In this document: positions 52,794-59,943 of the stretch, piece by piece
Layout: every line of letters starts with the position of its first letter
How positions within the stretch are numbered: position 1 is the first letter of the stretch
NCBI RefSeq assembly: GCF_030160835.1
Contig: NZ_BSPC01000005.1
Coordinates: 620,001 to 684,000, forward strand
Direction of reading: 5' to 3'
Length of the DNA: 64,000 nt
Origin: Labrys miyagiensis
Lineage (GTDB): Bacteria; Pseudomonadota; Alphaproteobacteria; Rhizobiales; Labraceae
Made by a program: the position numbers and the translations under genes
Notes under the pieces: generated by a model
Told to the model about the DNA's origin: nothing
What the model saw: only the letters and a program-made list of their open reading frames with translations
Databases searched by the model: none

Positions 52794-54359
52794 ATGGAAA
52801 CCCCGCCGGAACTCTCCCTCGAAACCACCGAAAAGCCGCGCCGCCGCGGCCGCGAGGAGCGCCAGCGCGCGGGCAGCTCGGCGCCGGTCTATCGTCCCCA
52901 GCCCAAGCGCCCCTTCCCGGCTGTGAACGCCGTCTCCGAGGATCAGCTCGAAGCCATCCATAACGCGTCGATGCAGATCCTGGAGGAGATGGGCATCGAG
53001 GTACTGCATGACGAGGCCAGGGCCATTCTCAAGGCGGCCGGCGCCGATGTCGCGCCTGATACGAACAGGGTGCGCTTCGATCGCGGCCTGGTCGAATCGA
53101 AGCTCGGCCTCGCCCCCAGGAGCGTCACCCTGCATGCACGCAATCCGAACCGGAACCTCACCATCGGCGGCGACCATCTTGCCTTCTGCTCGGTGGCGAG
53201 TGCGCCCAACGTGGCCGACCGCGATGGTGGCCGCCGGCCCGGCAACCGCCGCGACTTCCAGAACCTCATCCGCCTCGGCCAGACCCTCGACACCGTGCAT
53301 CTGTGGGGCGGCTACCCGGTGGAGCCCGCCGACATCCATGCCTCGGTGCGCCATCTCGATGCGCTCTATGACCTGCTGACCCTGTCCGACAAGCCTGTCC
53401 ATGCCTATTCGCTTGGGCGCGAGCGCAACCTCGATGCCTTCGAGCTGGTGCGGATCGCGCGCGGCATCGACCGCGAGACGCTGGATCGCGAGGTTTCGCT
53501 CTTCACCATCATCAATTCCAATTCGCCGCTGCGTCTCGATATTCCGATGATGGAAGGCGTCATCCAGATGGCGCGGCATAACCAGCTCACCGTGCTCACG
53601 CCGTTCACGCTGGCCGGAGCCATGGCGCCGGTCACTATCGCCGGGGCGGTGGCCCAGCAGAATGCCGAGGCGCTGGCCGGGCTGGTGCTGTCGCAGTCAG
53701 TGCGTCCAGGCGCGCCCTTCGCCTATGGCGGCTTCACCTCGAATGTCGACATGAAGACCGGCGCGCCCGCCTTCGGCACGCCCGAGCAGATGAAGGCCGC
53801 TCTCGTCGGCGGCCAGCTTGCCCGCCGCTATGGCCTGCCCTACCGCTCCTCCAACACCAATGCCGCCAATACCATCGACGCCCAGGCCGCCTATGAGAGC
53901 GTGTTCTCGCTCTGGGGCGCCGTGATGGGCGGCGTGAACCTGCTGATGCATGGCGCCGGCTGGATGGAAGGCGGCCTCCATGCTTCCTTCGAGAAAATGG
54001 TGATCGACGCCGATCTGCTCGACATGATCACCAATTTCCTGATGCCGTTCCAGGTCAATGACGACGAACTGGCGCTCGACGCTATCCGCGAGGTCGGCCC
54101 GGGCGGCCATTTCTTCGGCTGCGCCCATACCCAGGCCCGCTACCGCACCGCCTTCTTCGCGCCGATGATCTCGGACTGGCGCAATTACGAGACCTGGCAG
54201 GAAGCGGGTTCGCCCACGGCCTATGACCGCGCCAACCGGCTCTACAAGGATCGGCTGGAGGCCTATCAGGAACCTCCGATGGATCCCGCCATCCGGGAGG
54301 AGCTCGCCGCTTTTGTCGCCAAGCGCAAGGAAGAAGGCGGCGCGCCGACGGATTTTTGA
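52794..54359 (+). CDS. Trimethylamine methyltransferase (MttB) family protein, second copy
   Basis: A 521-residue non-pyrrolysine MttB homologue. Blocks match the first copy at 32.5 kb: ASMQILEEMGIEVL, LHARNPNRNLTIGG, INSNSPLRLD, FTLAGAMAPVTIAGA, AAYESVFSLWGAVMGG and HGAGWMEGG. The N-terminal 45 residues are Arg/Pro-rich. It is followed by a dimethylglycine-dehydrogenase-like gene, from which it is separated by a perfect 34-base inverted repeat. A role in demethylating a quaternary or tertiary amine is likely; the methyl acceptor is not evident because no corrinoid protein is encoded nearby. Confidence 0.9.
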   Translation: METPPELSLETTEKPRRRGREERQRAGSSAPVYRPQPKRPFPAVNAVSEDQLEAIHNASMQILEEMGIEVLHDEARAILKAAGADVAPDTNRVRFDRGLVESKLGLAPRSVTLHARNPNRNLTIGGDHLAFCSVASAPNVADRDGGRRPGNRRDFQNLIRLGQTLDTVHLWGGYPVEPADIHASVRHLDALYDLLTLSDKPVHAYSLGRERNLDAFELVRIARGIDRETLDREVSLFTIINSNSPLRLDIPMMEGVIQMARHNQLTVLTPFTLAGAMAPVTIAGAVAQQNAEALAGLVLSQSVRPGAPFAYGGFTSNVDMKTGAPAFGTPEQMKAALVGGQLARRYGLPYRSSNTNAANTIDAQAAYESVFSLWGAVMGGVNLLMHGAGWMEGGLHASFEKMVIDADLLDMITNFLMPFQVNDDELALDAIREVGPGGHFFGCAHTQARYRTAFFAPMISDWRNYETWQEAGSPTAYDRANRLYKDRLEAYQEPPMDPAIREELAAFVAKRKEEGGAPTDF

Positions 54360-54361
54360 TG

Positions 54362-54454
54362 TTTCCCGGGTGCGCGGACGTCTCGTCCGCATCTTGGAAA
54401 TGACTTGCTTGATGGAAGGGAAGATGCGGACGAGACGTCCGCGCACCCGGGAAA
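54362..54454. repeat. Perfect 34-base inverted repeat between two co-directional genes
   Basis: 54362-54395 and 54421-54454 are exact reverse complements with a 25-base spacer. Each arm contains its own hairpin GCGGACG/CGTCCGC. It is the longest perfect palindrome found in the window. Confidence 0.95.
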
Positions 54455-54500
54455 TCGCCGCCTTCTACTGCTCACTCTCGACCCTAGGATACCGCTCCCC

Positions 54501-56927
54501 ATGAAATCCCACACCCGTGTCCTCGTCATCGGCGGCGGCGTCGTAGGCTGTTCCGTGCTCTACCACCTCGCCAAGGCCGGTTGGACGGATATCACCCTGA
54601 TCGAGCGCGCGGAGCTGACGGCGGGCTCCACCTGGCACGCGGCGGGCGGCTTCCACACCCTCAACGGCGATCCCAATGTCGCCAAGCTGCAGCAATATAC
54701 CGTCGAGCTCTATCGGGAGATCGAGGCGCTCTCCGGCCAGTCCTGCGGCCTGCACCTCACCGGCGGCGTTATGCTGGCTGGCACCAAGGAGCGCATGGAC
54801 TGGCTGAAGATGGCTCATGCCAAGGGCCGGTATCTGGGCATGCACACTGAGATCATCTCGGCTGCCGAAGCCAAGAAGCTGATGCCGCTGATCGACGAGA
54901 AGCAGTTCGCCGGGGCGATGTACGATCCGCTGGAGGGCCATCTCGACCCCTATGGCACCACCCATGCCTATGCCAAGTCCGCCAAGCTCAAGGGCGCCGA
55001 CATCGTCCTGCGCAACCGCGTCGTCGACATGTCGCAGCGCGAGGACGGCACCTGGGATGTCGCCACCGAGCAGGGCAACATCCACGCCGAGCATGTGGTG
55101 AACTGCGGCGGCCTGTGGGCGCGCGAATGCGGCCGCATGGTCGGCCTGGAACTGCCCGTGCTCGCCATGGAGCACATGTACTTCCTCACCGAGGACATGC
55201 CCGAAGTTGCCGAGATCAACGCTTCCACCGGCAAGGAGGTGATTACCGCGCTCGATTTCGAGGGCGAGATCTATATGCGCCAGGAGCGCGGCGGCATGCT
55301 GCTCGGCACCTATGAGCAGGCCTGCAAGCCCTGGTCGGAGAGAGAGACGCCTTGGGATTTCGGCCAGAACCTGCTGGAGCCGGATCTCGACCGCATCGCC
55401 CCGTCACTGGAAGTCGGCTTCCGCCACTTCCCGGCCTTCGAGAACGCCGGCATCCGCCGCGTCATCAACGGCCCCTTCACCTTCGCGCCCGACGGCAATC
55501 CGCTGGTCGGCCCGATCCGCGGCCTCAGGAACTACTGGGTCGCCTGCGGCGTGATGGCCGGCTTCAGCCAGGGCGGCGGCGTCGGCCTCGCGCTTTCCAA
55601 CTGGATGGTGCATGGCGATCCGGGCTTCGACGTCTGGGGCATGGATGTCGCCCGCTATGGCGACTGGACAACGCTGACGCATACCAACGCCAAGGTGCGC
55701 GAGAACTATGCCCGCCGCTTCCGCATCCGCTTCCCCAACGAGGAACTGCCGGCGGCCCGCCCCTTCCGCACCACGCCGGTCTATGATCGCCTCATCGACC
55801 ATAACGCCGTGTTCGGCGACATGTGCGGCCTCGAGCATGCCCTCTGGTTCGCGCCCTCCAAGGCCGAAGCCAAGGACGATTTTTCCTTCAGCCGCTCCAA
55901 CGATTTCCCGCATATCGCCGCCGAGAGCGCCGCGGTGCGCGAGGGCGTCGGCCTGCTCGAGATCTCGAACTTCGCCAAATACGAGATCTCCGGCAAGGGC
56001 GCGGATGCCTGGCTCGACAAGCTCCTGCCCAACCGCTTGCCGGCGAGGGGTCGCATGGTGCTCACCCCCATGCTCAACGAGAACGGCATGCTGATCGGCG
56101 ATTTCACGCTGGCGCGCGAGGCCGACGACCGCTTCTGGGTCTTCGGCTCGGGCCTGGCCGAGCAGTATCACATGCGCTGGTTCCAGGCGCATCTGCCCGA
56201 CAGCGGCGTGACCCTGCGCGCCCATGGCCTCGACCTCGTCGGCCTGCAGATCGCCGGGCCGAAGTCGCGCGAGCTGATCACCCGCCTCGTCCACGAGGAC
56301 CTGTCGAAGGAAGCCTTCCCCTTCATGGCCTTCGGGCGCTTCAATGTCGGCATCATCCCGGCCATTGTCGGCCGCGTCACCTATACGGGCGATCTGGGCT
56401 ATGAGCTCTGGGTCAAGCCCGAGCATCAGCGCGCTTTGTTCGATTTCCTGATGAAGGAAGGCGCCGATCTCGGCCTCAAGCTGTTCGGCGGCCGCGCCCT
56501 CAACTCGCTGCGCCTCGAAAAGAGCTTCGGCTCCTGGTCGCGCGAATACCGCCCGATCTATACGCCCTGGGAAGCCGGCCTCGAGCGCTTCGTCTCCACC
56601 CAGAAGCCCGACTTCATCGGCCGCGACGCCATGCTGAAAGCACGCGACGCCGGCCCCGTGCGCAAGCTCGCCACCTTCGTGGTCGACGCCCTCGACGCCG
56701 ACGTGATCGGCGACGAGCCGATCTGGCGCGATGGCAAGGTGGTCGGCTGGGTCACCTCCGGCGGCTATGCCCATCACTCGAAAGCCTCGGTGGCGCTCGG
56801 TTATGTCGAGGCGGCCGCCTTTGACGCGGGCGCGCCCTATGAGATCGAGATCATCGGCGAGCGGAGAGGGGCGAAGATGGCCGCCGAGCCGCTGTTCGAT
56901 CCGAAGGGGCTGAGGATGCGGGGGTAA
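54501..56927 (+). CDS. FAD-dependent oxidoreductase with GcvT domain (dimethylglycine/sarcosine dehydrogenase-like)
   Basis: An 808-residue two-domain enzyme. The N-terminal DAO domain has the FAD loop GGGVVGCS (11-18) and STWHAAG with His 46, the residue that binds FAD covalently in dimethylglycine dehydrogenase. The C-terminal half is a GcvT-like folate-binding domain (TYTGDLGYELWV, GRALNSLRLEK). Such enzymes oxidatively demethylate N-methyl amino acids and form methylene-tetrahydrofolate. Pairing with an MttB homologue suggests stepwise betaine breakdown. Start at 54501 from the conserved N-terminus. Confidence 0.92.
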   Translation: MKSHTRVLVIGGGVVGCSVLYHLAKAGWTDITLIERAELTAGSTWHAAGGFHTLNGDPNVAKLQQYTVELYREIEALSGQSCGLHLTGGVMLAGTKERMDWLKMAHAKGRYLGMHTEIISAAEAKKLMPLIDEKQFAGAMYDPLEGHLDPYGTTHAYAKSAKLKGADIVLRNRVVDMSQREDGTWDVATEQGNIHAEHVVNCGGLWARECGRMVGLELPVLAMEHMYFLTEDMPEVAEINASTGKEVITALDFEGEIYMRQERGGMLLGTYEQACKPWSERETPWDFGQNLLEPDLDRIAPSLEVGFRHFPAFENAGIRRVINGPFTFAPDGNPLVGPIRGLRNYWVACGVMAGFSQGGGVGLALSNWMVHGDPGFDVWGMDVARYGDWTTLTHTNAKVRENYARRFRIRFPNEELPAARPFRTTPVYDRLIDHNAVFGDMCGLEHALWFAPSKAEAKDDFSFSRSNDFPHIAAESAAVREGVGLLEISNFAKYEISGKGADAWLDKLLPNRLPARGRMVLTPMLNENGMLIGDFTLAREADDRFWVFGSGLAEQYHMRWFQAHLPDSGVTLRAHGLDLVGLQIAGPKSRELITRLVHEDLSKEAFPFMAFGRFNVGIIPAIVGRVTYTGDLGYELWVKPEHQRALFDFLMKEGADLGLKLFGGRALNSLRLEKSFGSWSREYRPIYTPWEAGLERFVSTQKPDFIGRDAMLKARDAGPVRKLATFVVDALDADVIGDEPIWRDGKVVGWVTSGGYAHHSKASVALGYVEAAAFDAGAPYEIEIIGERRGAKMAAEPLFDPKGLRMRG

Positions 56928-56940
56928 TGGGAGCCTTTTG

Positions 56941-57001
56941 GTGTGTCGGTCTTCTCAGTCCCATCGACCTTCAGTCGATGTAGAGGGAACGGCATGCCGT
57001 T
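56941..57001. repeat. Palindromic intergenic element (family A, copy 3)
   Basis: CATCGA/TCGATG (56962-56967, 56975-56980) with the family A flanks, ending in the perfect 14-base palindrome AACGGCATGCCGTT (56988-57001). Confidence 0.7.
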
Positions 57002-57101
57002 ACGTTGGTTTCAAACGCCAGGGAAGTCGCGATTCTATCCGCACTGGCGCCTCCGGCGATATGCCCTTATATAAGGTGCATATCGCCATGGAGAACAGGC
57101 C

Positions 57102-57527
57102 ATGCTTCAAACCTCCAGCAGTGCAAACTTGGTTGATCGCATTCTCGGCACCAAGCTTGAAACCGCGGCAGAGCTGATCCACGCCGTGCGGGTCGGATTG
57201 CCGGTAACCACTATCGATGCCCTTATTGGCGCAGATCGGATCACCACCGCGGAAGTGGATCATGTGATCGTGCCGCGTAAGACTCTCGCCAATCGGAAAC
57301 GGATTGGTACGCTCACACCCGACCAGTCGGATCGCCTTCTCAGGGTGGTCCGGGTCATCGCCTTGGCTGAAGAGACATTCCGATCGAAGGACAAGGCGTC
57401 GATCTGGCTCCGCCGAAAGACGACGGCGCTCACCGATCAAGCGCCTCTCGACATGCTGGACACTAACGAAGGCGCTCATCAGGTGGAGGTTTTGCTAGGC
57501 CGAATCCGTCATGGACTTGCGGCCTGA
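57102..57527 (+). CDS. Xre/ParS-type antitoxin of a RES toxin
   Basis: A 141-residue protein with the DUF2384 (Xre-MbcA-ParS) layout: an N-terminal helical part with VTTIDALIGADRITTAEVDHVIVPRKTL and a C-terminal toxin-binding half (LRVVRVIALAEETF, LDMLDTNEGAHQVEVLLGRIRHG). It should repress the operon and neutralise the RES toxin. The last base of its stop codon (A, 57527) is the first base of the toxin ATG. The region is less GC-rich than its flanks. Confidence 0.92.
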   Translation: MLQTSSSANLVDRILGTKLETAAELIHAVRVGLPVTTIDALIGADRITTAEVDHVIVPRKTLANRKRIGTLTPDQSDRLLRVVRVIALAEETFRSKDKASIWLRRKTTALTDQAPLDMLDTNEGAHQVEVLLGRIRHGLAA

Positions 57528-57964
57528 TGGTCGTATGGAGGATTACCGCTGCGCCCTTCGCTGACCTGTCCGGTGAAGGCGCCAGGCTCTATGGAGCTCG
57601 CTGGAATACGCCTGGACGTCCGATGCTTTACACAGCCGAGGACGCCGCTCTCTCGGTTCTGGAGGTTCGTGTTCACTTGGACCTCGACTGGAATCTTCTC
57701 CCGGACGATTACGTTCTCATGAAGATCGAGGTACCGGATCTGCCTGTCGAGGACATCTCGGACCTCCCCTCGGATCCGCAAGCCGTTGGCAACGCGTGGC
57801 TGGCCTCTGCCAGAACGCCTCTCTTGCGAGTTCCGTCCTTCATCATCCCCGAAAGCTTTAATCTTCTCGTCAATCCCGTTCACCCACAAGCCGTGGACAT
57901 TCGCTATTTCACCACACGGGATTTCAAATTCGACGACCGTCTCTGGCTTCCCCTCAGGTACTGA
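57527..57964 (+). CDS. RES-domain toxin
   Basis: A 145-residue RES protein. The name-giving residues are visible: an Arg in VVWRI, a Glu in VLEVRVHL and a Ser in SARTPLLRVPS, with GARWNTPGRPMLYTAEDAALSVLE as the core. RES toxins such as MbcT and Res degrade NAD+. The gene is complete and fused by a one-base overlap to its antitoxin gene. No transposon or phage gene lies beside the pair. Confidence 0.93.
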   Translation: MVVWRITAAPFADLSGEGARLYGARWNTPGRPMLYTAEDAALSVLEVRVHLDLDWNLLPDDYVLMKIEVPDLPVEDISDLPSDPQAVGNAWLASARTPLLRVPSFIIPESFNLLVNPVHPQAVDIRYFTTRDFKFDDRLWLPLRY

Positions 57965-58017
57965 TCAATGCTCCGTACAGGCGGGAAAGCCGGCGGCGGA
58001 TGGGGCCGCTTCGAGAT

Positions 58018-58539
58018 TCAAGTGGCAGCGGGAAGTCCGCGCTCCCAATACGACCACGCCATCAGCACCGCCGCCGCCGCACTCATCGTCCAGTAATCCA
58101 CCGGCGCTGGTCCGAACCAGTGAATGTGCCAGGGGATGAACTCCGGTGCGAACTTCGCCAGGCCGAAGACCGGGTTGCAGACGAACCAGAGGAAGTCTTC
58201 GCTCAGCCAGAAGATCATGATGCAGGCAATGACGCGGGCTTCCAGCCGCCATGACCAGCGCCAGGCGAAGACCAGCGGGAAATGGAAGAACAGGGCCATG
58301 AAGGGGAAGACCCAGGCATGGTAGCCCGTCATCGGGCGGCTGCCCCAGAAGATGTCGAGCAGCCAGTGGTGCTCAATGCGCCAGGTCGGCAGGCTGGAGG
58401 CCCAGCCATGGCTGCCCTCGATCTGGATCTCGACATTGGCGAAGAAGAAGCCGAGCAGCATCACCATGCCGATCAGGAGGATCGGTTGCAGGAGACGGGT
58501 GCGGCCGGTGGCGGCGAGCGGCATGTCGGTGGCTGTCAT
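58018..58539 (-). CDS. Membrane protein of unknown function
   Basis: A 173-residue protein with about four hydrophobic helices (near 17-35, 73-92, 101-120 and 147-165). It is rich in Trp and His: IEHHWLLDIFWGS, YHAWVFPF and IPWHIHWFGPAPVDYW. The pattern suggests a metal- or lipid-related membrane protein, but I do not recognise the family. It has a family B solo arm just past its stop codon. Confidence 0.7.
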   Translation of the reverse strand: MTATDMPLAATGRTRLLQPILLIGMVMLLGFFFANVEIQIEGSHGWASSLPTWRIEHHWLLDIFWGSRPMTGYHAWVFPFMALFFHFPLVFAWRWSWRLEARVIACIMIFWLSEDFLWFVCNPVFGLAKFAPEFIPWHIHWFGPAPVDYWTMSAAAAVLMAWSYWERGLPAAT

Positions 58540-58554
58540 GGCAGGGCGGCCATA

Positions 58555-58598
58555 GCATTTTCCAGAAAAGTTGGCAGACTTTTCGATTAAGAAAATGC
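58555..58598. repeat. Nested hairpin GCATTTTC...GAAAATGC
   Basis: Outer pairs 58555-58562 and 58591-58598 and inner AAAAGT/ACTTTT (58566-58571, 58578-58583), followed by GTCAAAAC. It resembles an intergenic palindrome I recall from other Hyphomicrobiales genomes. Confidence 0.55.
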
Positions 58599-58622
58599 GT
58601 CAAAACCGAGGTCTTGAGAAAG

Positions 58623-58644
58623 CTGCGATTTCAGATAATCGCAG
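58623..58644 (-). terminator. Hairpin overlapping the end of the glycosyltransferase gene
   Basis: CTGCGATT (58623-58630) and AATCGCAG (58637-58644) pair across the stop codon; on the minus strand a CTTTCTC tail follows. Confidence 0.5.
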
Positions 58645-59767
58645 TTTTCTCCAGCACGATCCTCATGGCATCCTCGCCGGCGCGGGGGCGGCCGAGGGCG
58701 CGGGCGTTGCGGCGCATGGTCTCCAGGCGCTGCGGCTCGGCCTTGAGCAGGGCGATGTGATAGTCGAGGCCGACCTCGTCAATCGCCTTCATCGCAGCGC
58801 CGTTTTCCAGGAGGTAGTCGGCATTGCGCTCCTCCTGCCCGGGGATCGGCGCGCTCAGCAGCATCGGCACGCCCATGGCCAGGCATTCGGAGGTTGAGAG
58901 ACCGCCGGGCTTGGTGATCACGAGATCGGCCGCCGCCATCAGGCGCGGCACCTCGTTGGTGAAGCCGAGGGGGAAGAGCCGGCCGGGCTGCTTCGCGGCG
59001 GCCGCCTGCAAATCCTCCAGTGCCGGCTTGTTCTTGCCGGCCAGCACCACGAGCTGCAGCTCGGGATCGACGGCCGCGAGGCGCTTGGCCAGCGGCGCGA
59101 CACCGAGGCCGGCGCCGCCGCCCATCAGCAGATAGGTGCGCCGCGCCGGATCCAGCCCGAAGGCCGCCGCGCAACCAGCGCGGTCATGGTTCTCGGCGAA
59201 GGCGGGCATGATCGGAATGCCGGTGACATGGATATGCGCCGCCTCGATGCCGTGAGCGCGCAGGCGGAAGGCGACTTCCTCATTGCCGGCGAAGAAGCCG
59301 GTCATGCGCGGGATCACCCACATGCGGTGCAGGTCGAAATCGGTGATCTGCACGAAGACGGGCACGCCGAGGCGGCTCTTGCCGATCTCGCGCATCAACA
59401 GCTCGGCGGGCAGGAAATGCGTGCAGACGATGGCATCGGGCGCGAAGTCGTCGATGGCGCCGCGCAGGGGACGGCTGGAGAGGCGCTCCACCGCCCGCCG
59501 CAGCTTCTGCGACATCGCATCGGGCGCGGCCTCCGAGCTCGCCTGGTAGAGCATGCCCCAGATCGCCGGATGCCGGGTCACGAGCTTGATGTAATAGTCG
59601 GTATAGATCTTGCGGAAGGTGGAGGGCACATAGTCCATCACGTCGAGATGGCGCACCTCGGCTTTCGGATCGAGGAGGAGCGTCGCTTCCTTGAGCGCTT
59701 CGGCCGCGCGCATATGCCCGGCGCCGGCGGAGACGCTGAGGAAGAGGATCTTGGGCGAGGACGGCAC
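58631..59767 (-). CDS. MGDG synthase-type glycolipid glycosyltransferase
   Basis: A 378-residue GT28-type protein. The N-terminal acceptor domain starts KILFLSVSAGAGHMRAAEAL, the diacylglycerol glycosyltransferase signature, and contains YYIKLVTRHPAIWG. The C-terminal donor domain has LLMGGGAGLG, ITKPGGLSTSE and PIPGQEERNADYL. It likely moves sugar from a UDP-sugar to diacylglycerol in the inner membrane. The GTG at 59767 is chosen because a GGAG site precedes it and the domain starts immediately after; the frame extends back to a TTG at 59854. Confidence 0.88.
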   Translation of the reverse strand: MPSSPKILFLSVSAGAGHMRAAEALKEATLLLDPKAEVRHLDVMDYVPSTFRKIYTDYYIKLVTRHPAIWGMLYQASSEAAPDAMSQKLRRAVERLSSRPLRGAIDDFAPDAIVCTHFLPAELLMREIGKSRLGVPVFVQITDFDLHRMWVIPRMTGFFAGNEEVAFRLRAHGIEAAHIHVTGIPIMPAFAENHDRAGCAAAFGLDPARRTYLLMGGGAGLGVAPLAKRLAAVDPELQLVVLAGKNKPALEDLQAAAAKQPGRLFPLGFTNEVPRLMAAADLVITKPGGLSTSECLAMGVPMLLSAPIPGQEERNADYLLENGAAMKAIDEVGLDYHIALLKAEPQRLETMRRNARALGRPRAGEDAMRIVLEKTAII

Positions 59768-59943
59768 GGGCGGCTCCGGTCGAATCGGGAGGGAAGACAA
59801 TAAGCCAGCCGCCTTGCGCTGTCGAAATGCGATGGCGCCCGCACTTTCGGGCAACCGCCGGTATGATCATGTGACCTTGAGCACTTTCCTGCGCCAATCG
59901 AACCCGATAGCCTGTCGATATTTGGTTGAACCCGGATGTTCCC

